Origin: Thereva unica
Lineage: Eukaryota; Arthropoda; Insecta; Diptera; Therevidae
Reading direction: 5' to 3'
Length of the DNA: 64,000 bases
NCBI GenBank assembly: GCA_949987705.1
Contig: OX465281.1
Location: 98,488,326 to 98,552,325, forward strand
The notes beneath the pieces are model-generated. The model was not told the origin of the DNA, made no database searches, and saw only the letters and a list, made by a program, of their open reading frames with translations. Each line of letters opens with the position of its first letter. Positions within the stretch are counted from its first letter, which is position 1. Positions 55,118 through 64,000 of the stretch are shown here, in pieces. Position numbers and translations under genes: made by a program.

Positions 55118-55459
55118 GAGTGAAATTACACGGCCATTCACTTGGGACTCACGTCAAACCTGTCTGTGTAAAATTTGAGTATTACACGGTGCATTTAAAT
55201 TTCTGCCTCTTTTCCGTGTAACAATTCTATTGCCTATGTGGTTGTGCACAAAACAACAAAAATTCTTATAATTATCGCAGTCCCAGCGAAGAAAGTTATG
55301 CTTGTGTTAGTGTAATTTGCTGTGAGACTGAAATTTTTCTTGGATTCACAAGTGAGACCAACACATGCACTTCCCTGCGCCCCCTTGTCTAAAAAACCGG
55401 TTTATTGGAAGTGATTGGAAAGTGAGTCTGGGAAAGTGATAGGTCGTGTAATTTGGCTC
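55118..55459. mobile_element. MITE A inserted, inverted, inside a B unit
   Basis: Exactly 342 bp with full TIRs. AAA flanks both sides, and the neighbouring B units show the empty sequence CATCCCAAAAAATTCTC. This proves A transposes as a unit and makes a 3-bp duplication. Confidence 0.9.
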
Positions 55460-56505
55460 AAAAAATTCTCGACTGCACAGAGCAACACACTAACACAATC
55501 ATAATTTCATTCTCGGGGTCTACGAAAATGTCTTAAAGTTTGTACACAGCTACATAGACAATAGAATTGTTACACGAAAAAATGCAGAACAGTCAGTTTA
55601 TCGTGAAATTCGTATAACACGCACAAACCGGTTTGTTACAGCAGAAAGTGTTATGCCGTGTAACAAGCCTCCATAACATTTCTTCCATCAACACTTCCAA
55701 TAATTCCAATAAACCGGTTTTATAGGCAAGGGGTCGCGGGGAAGTTTGTTACTTGTGCATCCCAGAAAATTCTCGACTGCACAGAGCAACACACTAACAC
55801 AATCATAATTTCATTCTCGGGGTCTACGAAAATGACTTAAAGTTTGTACACAGCTGCATAGACAATAGAATTGTTACACGAAAAAATACAGAACAGTCAG
55901 TTAATCGTGAAATTCGTATAACACGCACAAACCGGTTTGTTACAGCAGAAAGTGTTATGCCGTGTAACAAGCCTCCATAACATTTCTTCCATCAACACTT
56001 CCAATAATTCCAATAAACCGGTTTTATAGGCAAGGGGTCGCGGGGAAGTTTGTTACTTGTGCATCCCAAAAAATTCTCGACTGCACAGAGCAACACATTA
56101 ACACAATCATAATTTCATTCTCGGGGTTGCTCGGGGTCTACGAAAATGTCTTAAAGTTTGTACACAGCTACATAGACAATAGAATTGTTACACGAAAAAA
56201 TGCAGAACAGTCAGTTTATCGTGAAATTCGTATAACACGCACAAACCGGTTTGTTACAGCAGAAAGTGTTATGCCGTGTAACAAGCCTCTATGACCCAAA
56301 TTACACGACCTATGAGCCAAATTACACGACCTATCACTTTCCCAGACTCACTTTCCAATCACTTCCAATAAACCGGTTTTTTAGACAAGGGGGCGCAGGG
56401 AAGTGCATGTGTTGGTCTCACTTGTGAATCCAAGAAAAATTTCGGTCTCACAGCAAATTACACTAACACAAGCATTGCTTTCTTCGCTGGGACTACGATA
56501 ATTAT

Positions 56506-57052
56506 GGGTGTGTTTCTTTATTCATTCCGTAGAAGGAATAGACCGAAAATGTGTTTCTTTATTCATTCCCAAGTTTCGAATTGACAGATGAAGCGTTTCT
56601 TTATTCATTCGGAATATTCGGAATGTATTCTTTTTAAACTACCTCTTGAGATGGAACACTTTTAGAATAAAGGGAATTAACCTCACTAATATAACATAAT
56701 ATAAATATATTACTGTCATAATTGTGTCATTTGGCAAGAAAGCGGCAGCCATGGCCCTTATTTATTTGTTATCATTTTTAAAAGTATTTCTAATAATAAT
56801 AATAATTTCAGATATGGATAATAATAATTTCAAATGGACCCCAGGAGACATCAAAAGTCTAATCTTATTTTAGTTTACATATAGGTCCCACAATATTTTT
56901 AAAATACACAATTCTTTTGAATAAATCACAATTTTTCAGCAGTTTGTATACTGTCATTCCCGGTGCGTTTCTTTATTCATTCTATTCCGAATATTCCTTC
57001 AAGTATTCTTTTTATTCTATTCTTTCTATGGAATGAGTAAAGAAACACACCC
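56506..57052. mobile_element. 547-bp MITE inside an A unit
   Basis: Ends GGGTGTGTTTCTTTATTCAT and inverted GAGTAAAGAAACACACCC; TAT duplicated (56503-56505, 57053-57055) compared with the A copy at 49610. The word TTTCTTTATTCATTC occurs several times inside. Confidence 0.85.
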
Positions 57053-58220
57053 TATAAGAATTTTTGTTGTTTTGCGCACAACCACATAGACAATAGAATT
57101 GTTACACGGAAAAGAGGCAGAAATTTAAATGCACCGTGTAATACTCAAATTTTACACAGACAGGTTTGACGTGAGTCCCAAGTGAATGGCCGTGTAATTT
57201 CACTCTATCACTTTCCCAGACTCACTTTCCAATCACTTCCAATAAACCGGTTTTTTAGACAAGGGGGCACAGGGAACTGCATGTGATGGTCTCACTTGTG
57301 AATCCAAGAAAAAATTTCGGTCTCACACAAAGCCTTCTATATTTACAAGCCATGCATAAAGAAATCTCACACTCACAATGAAACCATAATGGGACTTCAA
57401 TTTTTCTGTCAAACTGTGTGGAGTGCGGTTATGTACGTTTATTGGGAATAAATTATTGGGGATAAAATCTTCTTTAAATCAAATAAAAACAAAAATTATG
57501 GACATTAATTGTAACATTTATTAACTACATATTACAAAGTTGTGATAATAATGTAAATAATAAATGTAATAGCATTACTAACTTCCTTCTTTAATGAATA
57601 TTATTTCAAATTTTATTCCGTGTTGTAACTTTCCAAGCAAACGCCGTACCTGGAGGTAGGAAACTACCGCTAAAAATAAATTTATATCAATATTTCGGAA
57701 TTTTTAGCAAACTATTCGTTTCAACTTATCTTTATTTTCTTATTTTGCTTTAAAACTGGAACTGGCTGCACAAAAACTGGCTGGTCCTTCATCTGACACT
57801 GTGCCCCCAGAGAACAATTTCGGATATTTTAGTAGCAATCAAAGCTCAAACGAAAATTTTGCTTTTATCTTTATAAAAAAACTCTTATTTTTAACAAAAA
57901 ATCCCGGCACTTTCATTAATAGAAAACTTTCCGCGGCACGAAACACTTGTTTTCCTCGTTATCAAAGGGATTTTGATTTTTTTTTTCTCCATTGCCAACA
58001 TAAACCCCGTAAATCTTATTAATAACACTATTTATTTAAATTGCAAATTTATGACAGTTAATTTGGGTACTTTTTGCAATATTGTACGTTTTTTAAATTG
58101 ATGGAATAGCTCTTATTTTCAATAAAATCACACTCGAAACAGCACTTTCCGCGGAACGAAAACTTCTTGCCCTTTGATTTTAATGGGACTTTGATATTTC
58201 ACGAATTTAAGTTGGGACTT

Positions 58221-59203
58221 CCCAGTAGGAATTCTAGGAAGGCCTTACCGATGGAGCACTGAAATAAGTACTCATCTGGTAAAGGGTACCCCTTATTTTC
58301 TTGGTGCTAGATGAGCCCTTACAAACCCCATTACAAGAGAAGGCAGATGGTAAGGTGTAGTCCAGAATTATACCCAAACAAGTGAGAATCTGCCCGGACT
58401 CAAGGGAGCTTTCCTGGAGCTTTCATAAATTTTATAGAAAGAAAGAAAACGGGCAATTATATTCGTCGACATAAAATGCGACGTTAGCATACTCAATGAG
58501 GCAAGTTACACGGCATAACATTTCTTCCATCAACACTTCCAATAATTCCAATAAACCGGTTTTATAGGCAAGGGGTCGCGGGGAAGTTTGTTACTTGTGC
58601 ATCCCAAAAAATTCTCGACTGCACAGAGCAACACACTAACACAATCATAATTTCATTCTCGGGGTTGCTCGGGGTCTACGAAAACGACTTTAAAGTTTGT
58701 ACACAGCTACATAGACAATAGAATTGTTACACGAAAAAATGCAGAACAGTCAGTTTATCGTGAAATTCGTATAACACGCACAAACCGGTTTGTTACAGCA
58801 GAAAGTGTTATACCGTGTAACAAGCCTCAATAGCGCGGCTCTCATTCGATACGGAGGACAAGCAGCTTTGGAGAAGTGGAGAATTTAGTTGGGGGACTGC
58901 TTAGGTAAAGCCACTCTCGGGCATTTGTAAAAGATGAAAAAAATAAAAGCATTTCGACACCGGATCACATATCCACAGGCGCCCATGAATATCTCTTTTC
59001 GCAATGTTCCATTTGCTGCCTTACTATACCCCTTACAGATGAGCAGTTCTATAAGTACTCTAAGGTAAGTACCATAGTAAGGCCTTACCCCCTATGACAT
59101 CGTGTGTAAAAGTAAGCACTTCTGTAAAAGGGAGTGGTAAGGCCTACCCATTACCAGTAAGTGCTGATTTCAGTACTTCTGTAAGCTTACCGGTCCTACT
59201 GGG
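58221..59203. mobile_element. CCCAGTAGGA TIR element, full-length copy
   Basis: Ends CCCAGTAGGA and TCCTACTGGG, with TT on both sides. The empty site is at 62091 in the sister hAT MITE. GGTAAGG/CCTTACC words repeat inside. A B unit is inserted at 58499. Confidence 0.85.
58499..58828. mobile_element. MITE family B, solo insertion (330 bp)
   Basis: GAGGCAAGTTACACGGCAT to GTGTAACAAGCCTC, with AAT on both sides. The copy at 4055-4487 gives the empty site TACTCAATAGC at about 4325. Innermost layer of a four-level nest. Confidence 0.9.
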
Positions 59204-60093
59204 TTCATACAACCACACACACACACACCTACAGCATGGCTTGTAAATATAGAAGGCTTTGGTCTCACAGCAAATTACACTAACACAAACATACCTTTCT
59301 TCGCTGGGACTGCGATAATTATAAGAATTTTTGTTGTTTTGTGCACAAACACATAGACAATAGAATTGTTACACGGAAAAGAGGCAGAAATTTAAATGCG
59401 CCGTGTAATACTCAAATTTTACACAGAGAGGTTTGACGTGAGTCCCAAGTGAATGGCCGTGTAATTTCACTCCATAACATTTCTTCCATCAATACTTCCA
59501 ATAATTCCAATAAACCGGTTTTATAGGCAAGGGGTCGCGGGGAAGTTTGTTACTTGTGCATCCCAGAAAATTCTCGACTGCACAGAGCAACACACTAACA
59601 CAATCATAATTTCATTCTCGGGGTCTACGAAAATGACTTAAAGTTTGTACACAGCTGCATAGACAATAGAATTGTTACACGAAAAAATGCAGAACAGTCA
59701 GTTTATCGTGAAATTCGTATAACACGCACAAACCGGTTTGTTACAGCAGAAAGTGTTATGCCGTGTAACAAGCCTCCATAACATTTCTTCCATCAACACT
59801 TCCAATAATTCCAATAAACCGGTTTTATAGGCAAGGGGTGGCGGGGAAGTTTGTTACTTGTGCATCCCAAAAAATTCTCGACTGCACAGAGCAACACGTT
59901 AACACAATCATAATTTCATTCTCGGGGTTGCTCGGGGTCTACGAAAATGACTTAAAATTTGTACACACACAGCTACATAGACAATAGAATTGTTACACGA
60001 AAAAATGCAGAACAGTCAGTTTATCGTGTAATTCGTATAACACGCACAAACCGGTTTGTACAGCAGAAAGTGTTATGCCGTGTAACAAGCCTC

Positions 60094-61448
60094 TTTGTAA
60101 TTCGCGTGCGGGTTGTGCACACATAGATATTCCGTGTAGGGATAATAAAGTTTCTCTCGGTAAAATAAATACACATGTACGCCGAGAGTATCATAAAAAC
60201 CGGTTTTTTGGTGTTGATATTACGATCCGTGTATGCCTGCCCAATGAATGCTTCCCATTGTGAGTTTTTATCCGCAAGTGAGGATTAAATATTGGAATAA
60301 GAAGCAGAAATATTTTGAATAGCTTCAAGAATCAAAATAAAGCGAATCCAGTGGGGAACAAATCTGGGAATTTCTTAGATTTGCATGTAATTTGATTTAC
60401 TTTTCAATATGCCGGAATATACGAGAAAGATAATCCAGAATAAATGAGCTTTTACGGTGGAGGGGTAAATTTTTCTCTTCTCGAAAAATTTGGGATTAGG
60501 CATGCGCACTGCGGGTTTCCTTGAATTGGGTTTGTGTGCGTGCATATTTGGACTTGCGCACTTCACATATTTCCGTTGTTAGGCAAAACTGAATTTTTTT
60601 GGCCTGTGAATTTTGCGAAGTTTCCATGCAAATCAAAAATTAGTGAGGTTATGGGTGAATATTTGATCTTGCACACTTCGTATATTTCCCTTGTGAGCTC
60701 CAACTGAATTTTATGGAGGGTGAAGTTTGCATACAATTCAAAAATAAGTGAGGTTATGCGAATTTAGTTTTATGCGAAAGTTGCATATTTTCCAAAAAAA
60801 GTGAGGTAATGCGAAGGATGATGATGTTCTCACACAAAAATGTGGTTGTGTGAAATTGTTTACAAACAAAGTAAAAATTCTTTTGCAATTTAAGATTCGA
60901 AGTTTTAAAACTATTGCGCGGAGGAGTGGGAGATGGATACATTGGCGTGGCGTGCTTGCGGATTAGTGACCATGTTGAGGCTTACCATGTCGGAGTAAGA
61001 ATTACCATCAAGAGTCACATTTTTCTTTAAAAAAAACGGTGAGATTATTTAATAGTTATACACTTATGACCTGAAAAGAGCATAAAATAAGAGGCCGGCA
61101 TGCATAAATACACATTTCCATAGAATTCTCTACACAATAATGCTATTCTTTGCCATGAACAACCACTGTTGGATTGAGTAAATAACAACTTTTTTAAGCC
61201 TAAACCGCACATTTTAAATTGCACAAAAGGAACCGTTTTTCAATTTTTCTAGAAATAAATTGTATTTAAACTAGTTTTAACTAAAAATCAGGGCATCTAA
61301 AGACTTTTCCATATACAAAGTAATTTTGACGTTTGCATAAAATTTTAAAATAAACAGTTTCTGCATATATGTTCGATTAAGTTTGTATGGGTAAAGCTCA
61401 CAATTTTGTATGGCATACCGTTTATACATACGTAAAATGAGTTTATCC
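60094..61448. other. Unassigned AT-rich sequence
   Basis: No gene recognised. Positions 60222-60256 resemble 29517-29550 inverted (CACGGATC and CATTCATTGGG words). Short frames at 60075-60263, 60375-60566 and 61277-61638 show no family. Confidence 0.35.
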
Positions 61449-62146
61449 CAAAGCCTTCTACATTTACAAGCCATGCACAACAAAATTTCACACTCTCATT
61501 CAAAGGTGCATGGGACTTCAATTTTGCTGTCAGACTGTGTGGAGTGCGGTTATGTACGTTTATTGGGAATAAATTATTGGGGATAAAATCTTCTTTAAAC
61601 CAAATAAAAACAAAAATTATGGACATTAATTGTAACATTTATTAACTACATATTATAAAGTTGTGATAATAATGTAAATAATAAATGTAACGTAAATAAT
61701 GTAATGTATAAATGTTATAAACGAAAATTTTGCTTTTATCTTTATAAAAAAAACTATTATTTTTAACAAAAAAATCCCGGCACTTTCATTAATAGAAAAC
61801 TTTCCGCGGCGCGAAACACTTGTTTTCCTCGTTTTCAAAGGGATTTTGATATTTTTTTCTCCATTGCCAACATAAACCCCGTAAATCTTATTAATAACAC
61901 TATTTATTTAAATTGCAAATTTATGACAGGTAAATTGGGTACTTTTTGCATTATTGTACGTTTTTTACATTGATGGAATAGCTCTTATTTTCAATAAAAT
62001 CGCACTCGAAACAGCACTTTCCGCGGAACGAAAACTTCTTTCCCTTTGATTTTAATGGGACTTCGATATTTCACGAATTTAAGTTGGGACTTCATACAAC
62101 CACACACACACACCTACAGCATGGCTTGTAAATATAGAAGGCTTTG
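61449..62146. mobile_element. hAT-type MITE, copy 2 (698 bp, uninterrupted)
   Basis: CAAAGCCTTCTACATTTAC to GTAAATATAGAAGGCTTTG; exact 8-bp duplication GTTTATCC (61441-61448, 62147-62154). It contains a short AC repeat near 62100. Confidence 0.9.
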
Positions 62147-62315
62147 GTTTATCCCCAATCACCAAATAAAATAAGGTGTAGTATGTATCACCATAATACC
62201 CATGATACACGGGCTTCATCGGATGATCATTCTTTCAAGAATGTTCATTCGCGGCCCGTGTATCACCTTAAATTAAGCTTGAATGAACATTCATTGCTTC
62301 ATTCATCATTCGAAA

Positions 62316-63076
62316 CATGGAGGCTATACAAGGAAATATAACTCCGTGTTGTCACTTTTCGTTTGATTAATGAGGGCGCCACAGTCACATGTACCCCAAA
62401 AAACTTGGCGGATTATATTCATCCGGTTCATGGCCAAGTTCGTTAACTATTAAAATATTTTATGTTTACGCCTAGCTTGAAAAATCAGCTTCTGATTTTT
62501 CGTATTTAACCATTTTATGGATTTTCCAATGAATTTTTATTAATTCCCAATGATTTTTTTTTGCATTTCGGCTGACAATTTTGAAGAAATCGTCGAAATG
62601 GGTCAAATTCAGCTAACTTTATGTGAGGCACGTCAGCTTTAGGCGACATCTGTGGCCAAAAATGAACTAGAAGTTTAGTTTCTGCTACGCATCAATTTCC
62701 GGTTATTTTCCCCATAAGACCGGTTCTACACATTCAACTTTGCATTCCACTTTTTGACGTTCAACTTTTTTTTCTCTTTCACTCCAATGCAAAGTTTGAA
62801 ACAGACTAGAGTTGAAAGGAAAATGTAAAGCAGCTCAGAATGGAATGGAAATTTGCGTTCAGCTTTTGTGTTTTCGTTCAACATTTTTATGAGTGTGCGA
62901 ATATGTATGAATATGAGTGTATACGGATAACAGTGACAGCCGAGCCTTTCGGTCATCTTCTTGAAAAGTTGAAAATGTGTAGACACGAGCCACAGAGTTG
63001 AACGTCAAAAAGTGGAATGCAAAGTTGAATGTGTAGAACCGGTCTTAGAGTTATATCTCCTTGTATAGCCTCCATG
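62316..63076. mobile_element. hAT-type MITE of the 29687 family, with a MITE inside
   Basis: Ends CATGGAGGCTATACAAGG and CTTGTATAGCCTCCATG; ATTCGAAA/AATCGAAA (7 of 8) flank. Inverted relative to 29687-30129. The 327-bp MITE at 62718 is inserted near its right end. Confidence 0.75.
62718..63044. mobile_element. 327-bp MITE, copy 2
   Basis: Same ends and exact length as 15279-15605 (GACCGGTTCTACACATTCAA). The 29687-30129 copy of its host shows an uninterrupted site (CCCATAAGAGTTA read in this orientation). Confidence 0.85.
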
Positions 63077-63127
63077 AATCGAAAGAATGAAGTGAAATCT
63101 GCTTCATTTAATGAGAAATGAATCTAA

Positions 63128-63345
63128 GGCTGTGTGCGAAACCGGCTAATTCCTTGCTAAACTTCCAGATTTTTTGGAAGCTTCCCAGTCTAATTCCAGT
63201 ACTGTGCGAAACCACACCAGTAGCAACTCCTGCACAAATATTTCAAATATTAAGCAAGAGAAGAAGAAGAATTAGCAAGCTCGAAAATTTACTAAATGAA
63301 AACGTACTAGAATTAGCAAGGAATTACCCGGTTTCGCACACAGCC
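63128..63345. mobile_element. 218-bp MITE, TAA flanks
   Basis: Ends GGCTGTGTGCGAAACCGG and CCGGTTTCGCACACAGCC; TAA at 63125-63127 and 63346-63348. AATTCCTTGCTAA is repeated inverted inside. The reading frame across it is an artefact. Confidence 0.8.
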
Positions 63346-63913
63346 TAAGTGGGGAAATTTCCATCAAGTTTCCATGAAATTTCCATTCTCTCATAAAATT
63401 TAAAAAAATTTAACTGTCAAAGAAGTTTGTTAACGTGTTGTGAGGAAAAAATATTAAAAATAAGTAGAATAAAACGATTATATTTTTATTTAATTAAAAT
63501 AAAGTTGAAAATGCGTACACATACCCGTGCTTAATTATAGAAGGGAAAAACTAATGAATGAATTGAAAATGAAGTGCCGTGTGTCACATCAAATTTGAAT
63601 GTTCATTGAAGGCCAATGAAACTGGAGAATGATCATTCGATGAAGCCCGTGCATCAAGGGTATAATGCGATTGCAAATCAATTTTAAATTAATTTCCAAT
63701 GATTTTTTTGCATTGTTTCATTTTCAAAATCATGTGATTTCCCATGTATTCTTTGATCTCGAAATCATCTCAAACCTCGCCAAATTACGAACGAAATCAT
63801 GTCGAAGCCAATACTCAAACCTAAAAATCGAATTCAGCTCAATTCAGCACGTCTCTCTTGATGGTGAACTTGTCAGTTTGACACACTTTAATAACACAAT
63901 TTTGATTTTGCAG

Positions 63914-64000
63914 ATTTAAACATTCTTCAAAATACAAAAACCGAAGATATATTAAATAAAGAAGCTATGGGCTTTGTTATAAGAGGAATTGCTATTGAAA
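63914..64000 (+). CDS. Possible exon running off the right edge
   Basis: Follows a good acceptor (pyrimidine-rich, TTTTGCAG at 63913). Open to the end in one frame: LNILQNTKTEDILNKEAMGF then VIRGIAIE. Not recognised; the only support is splice context and open length. Confidence 0.25.

Larger units (their letters stand above)
57328..59261. mobile_element. hAT-type MITE carrying nested insertions, copy 1
   Basis: Ends CAAAGCCTTCTATATTTAC and GTAAATATAGAAGGCTTTG; GTCTCACA at 57320-57327 and 59262-59269, splitting an A unit. Without 58221-59203 it matches the 61449-62146 copy. Confidence 0.9.
54665..60093. repeat. Tandem array of MITE families A and B sharing terminal repeats
   Basis: About eight unit cores head to tail: B units ending at about 55026, 55677, 55976 and 56289; A units at about 56311-57207 and 57208-59472 (both enlarged by insertions); then two B units to 60093. 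Adjacent units have one TIR between them instead of two: the right TIR (GTGTAACAAGCCTC or GTGTAATTTCACTC) is followed directly by the next core (CATAACATTTC or TATCACTTTCC). The left edge has the 19-bp TIR GAGGCAAGTTACACGGCAT three times in a row (54665-54721). B-to-B spacing is about 304 bp. A and B are homologous along their length (AATAAACCGGTTTT, ACATAGACAATAGAATTG) but differ in end sequence. Confidence 0.9.
62197..63662. mobile_element. TIR element with TACCC...GATACACGGGCTTC ends, carrying nested elements
   Basis: Left TACCCATGATACACGGGCTT and right AAGCCCGTGCATCAAGGGTA are inverted, with TAA on both sides. Subterminal TGATCATTC words are repeated. It contains 62316-63076 and 63128-63345. 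Confidence 0.75.

Noticed and set aside
63118..63348. 76-residue frame as a gene
   Set aside because: It coincides with a 218-bp MITE including both TIRs.
1..64000. tRNA, rRNA or other structured RNA genes
   Set aside because: No cloverleaf-like segment with conserved tRNA boxes and no rRNA core sequence was noticed; a covariance-model search would be needed to exclude degenerate copies.

Overview
The window looks like a piece of a repeat-rich, AT-rich insect or other arthropod chromosome. The evidence is short spliced exons with GT-AG introns, Loa-, CsRn1- and Mag-type retrotransposons, PIF/Harbinger elements with MADF-BESS partner genes, and dozens of short terminal-inverted-repeat (TIR) elements. 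The order of insect cannot be fixed from the sequence. There are no rRNA or tRNA genes, no CRISPR array and no bacterial operon structure.

Positions 1-6.4 kb hold the only confident host locus. It is a minus-strand ZFAND4 (AN1 zinc finger plus ubiquitin-like) gene, with exons at 5742-5859, 438-892 and 1-381 (running off the left edge). A 4.8-kb intron separates the first two exons and is full of transposon remains. A small unknown plus-strand reading frame starts 96 bp upstream of its ATG. Positions 6.5-15.2 kb are almost pure MITE and satellite territory. Several insertions there can be proved by target-site duplications (TSDs) or by an empty copy of the same sequence elsewhere in the window.

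Positions 15.2-29.5 kb are best read as one PIF/Harbinger element (a decayed MADF-BESS gene on +, a decayed transposase on -) that was exploded by later insertions: a 327-bp MITE, a full-length and apparently intact Loa-clade retrotransposon (15727-20862, 11-bp TSD), and a CsRn1-lineage Ty3/Gypsy element with same-length, apparently identical 406-bp LTRs (23068-28858, 4-bp TSD). To its right lies a second DNA-transposon remnant, a Myb/SANT-like gene on + and a large transposase gene on -. A 6.34-kb block covering the right part of the Harbinger element and nearly all of this second element is present twice in direct tandem (21198-33334 and 33335-39679). Only the first copy carries the Gypsy element.

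A Mag-lineage LTR retrotransposon (39842-44750) follows. Next is a 4.9-kb PIF/Harbinger element (46117-51005) that is itself broken by a 2-kb hAT element and a 342-bp MITE. After it comes a divergent pair: one exon of a minus-strand, transposase-like gene (51305-51446) and a four-exon plus-strand gene resembling the insect DUF4806-associated family (51998-54387).

Positions 54.7-60.1 kb are a tandem array built from two sister MITE families of about 330-340 bp (called A and B here), in which neighbouring units share one terminal repeat. The array has been invaded by other elements, one of which is nested four levels deep. Positions 60-64 kb are further MITEs, again nested. The most interesting features are the MITE-to-satellite array with resolvable insertion history, the duplication with and without the Gypsy insertion, and the divergent gene pair.
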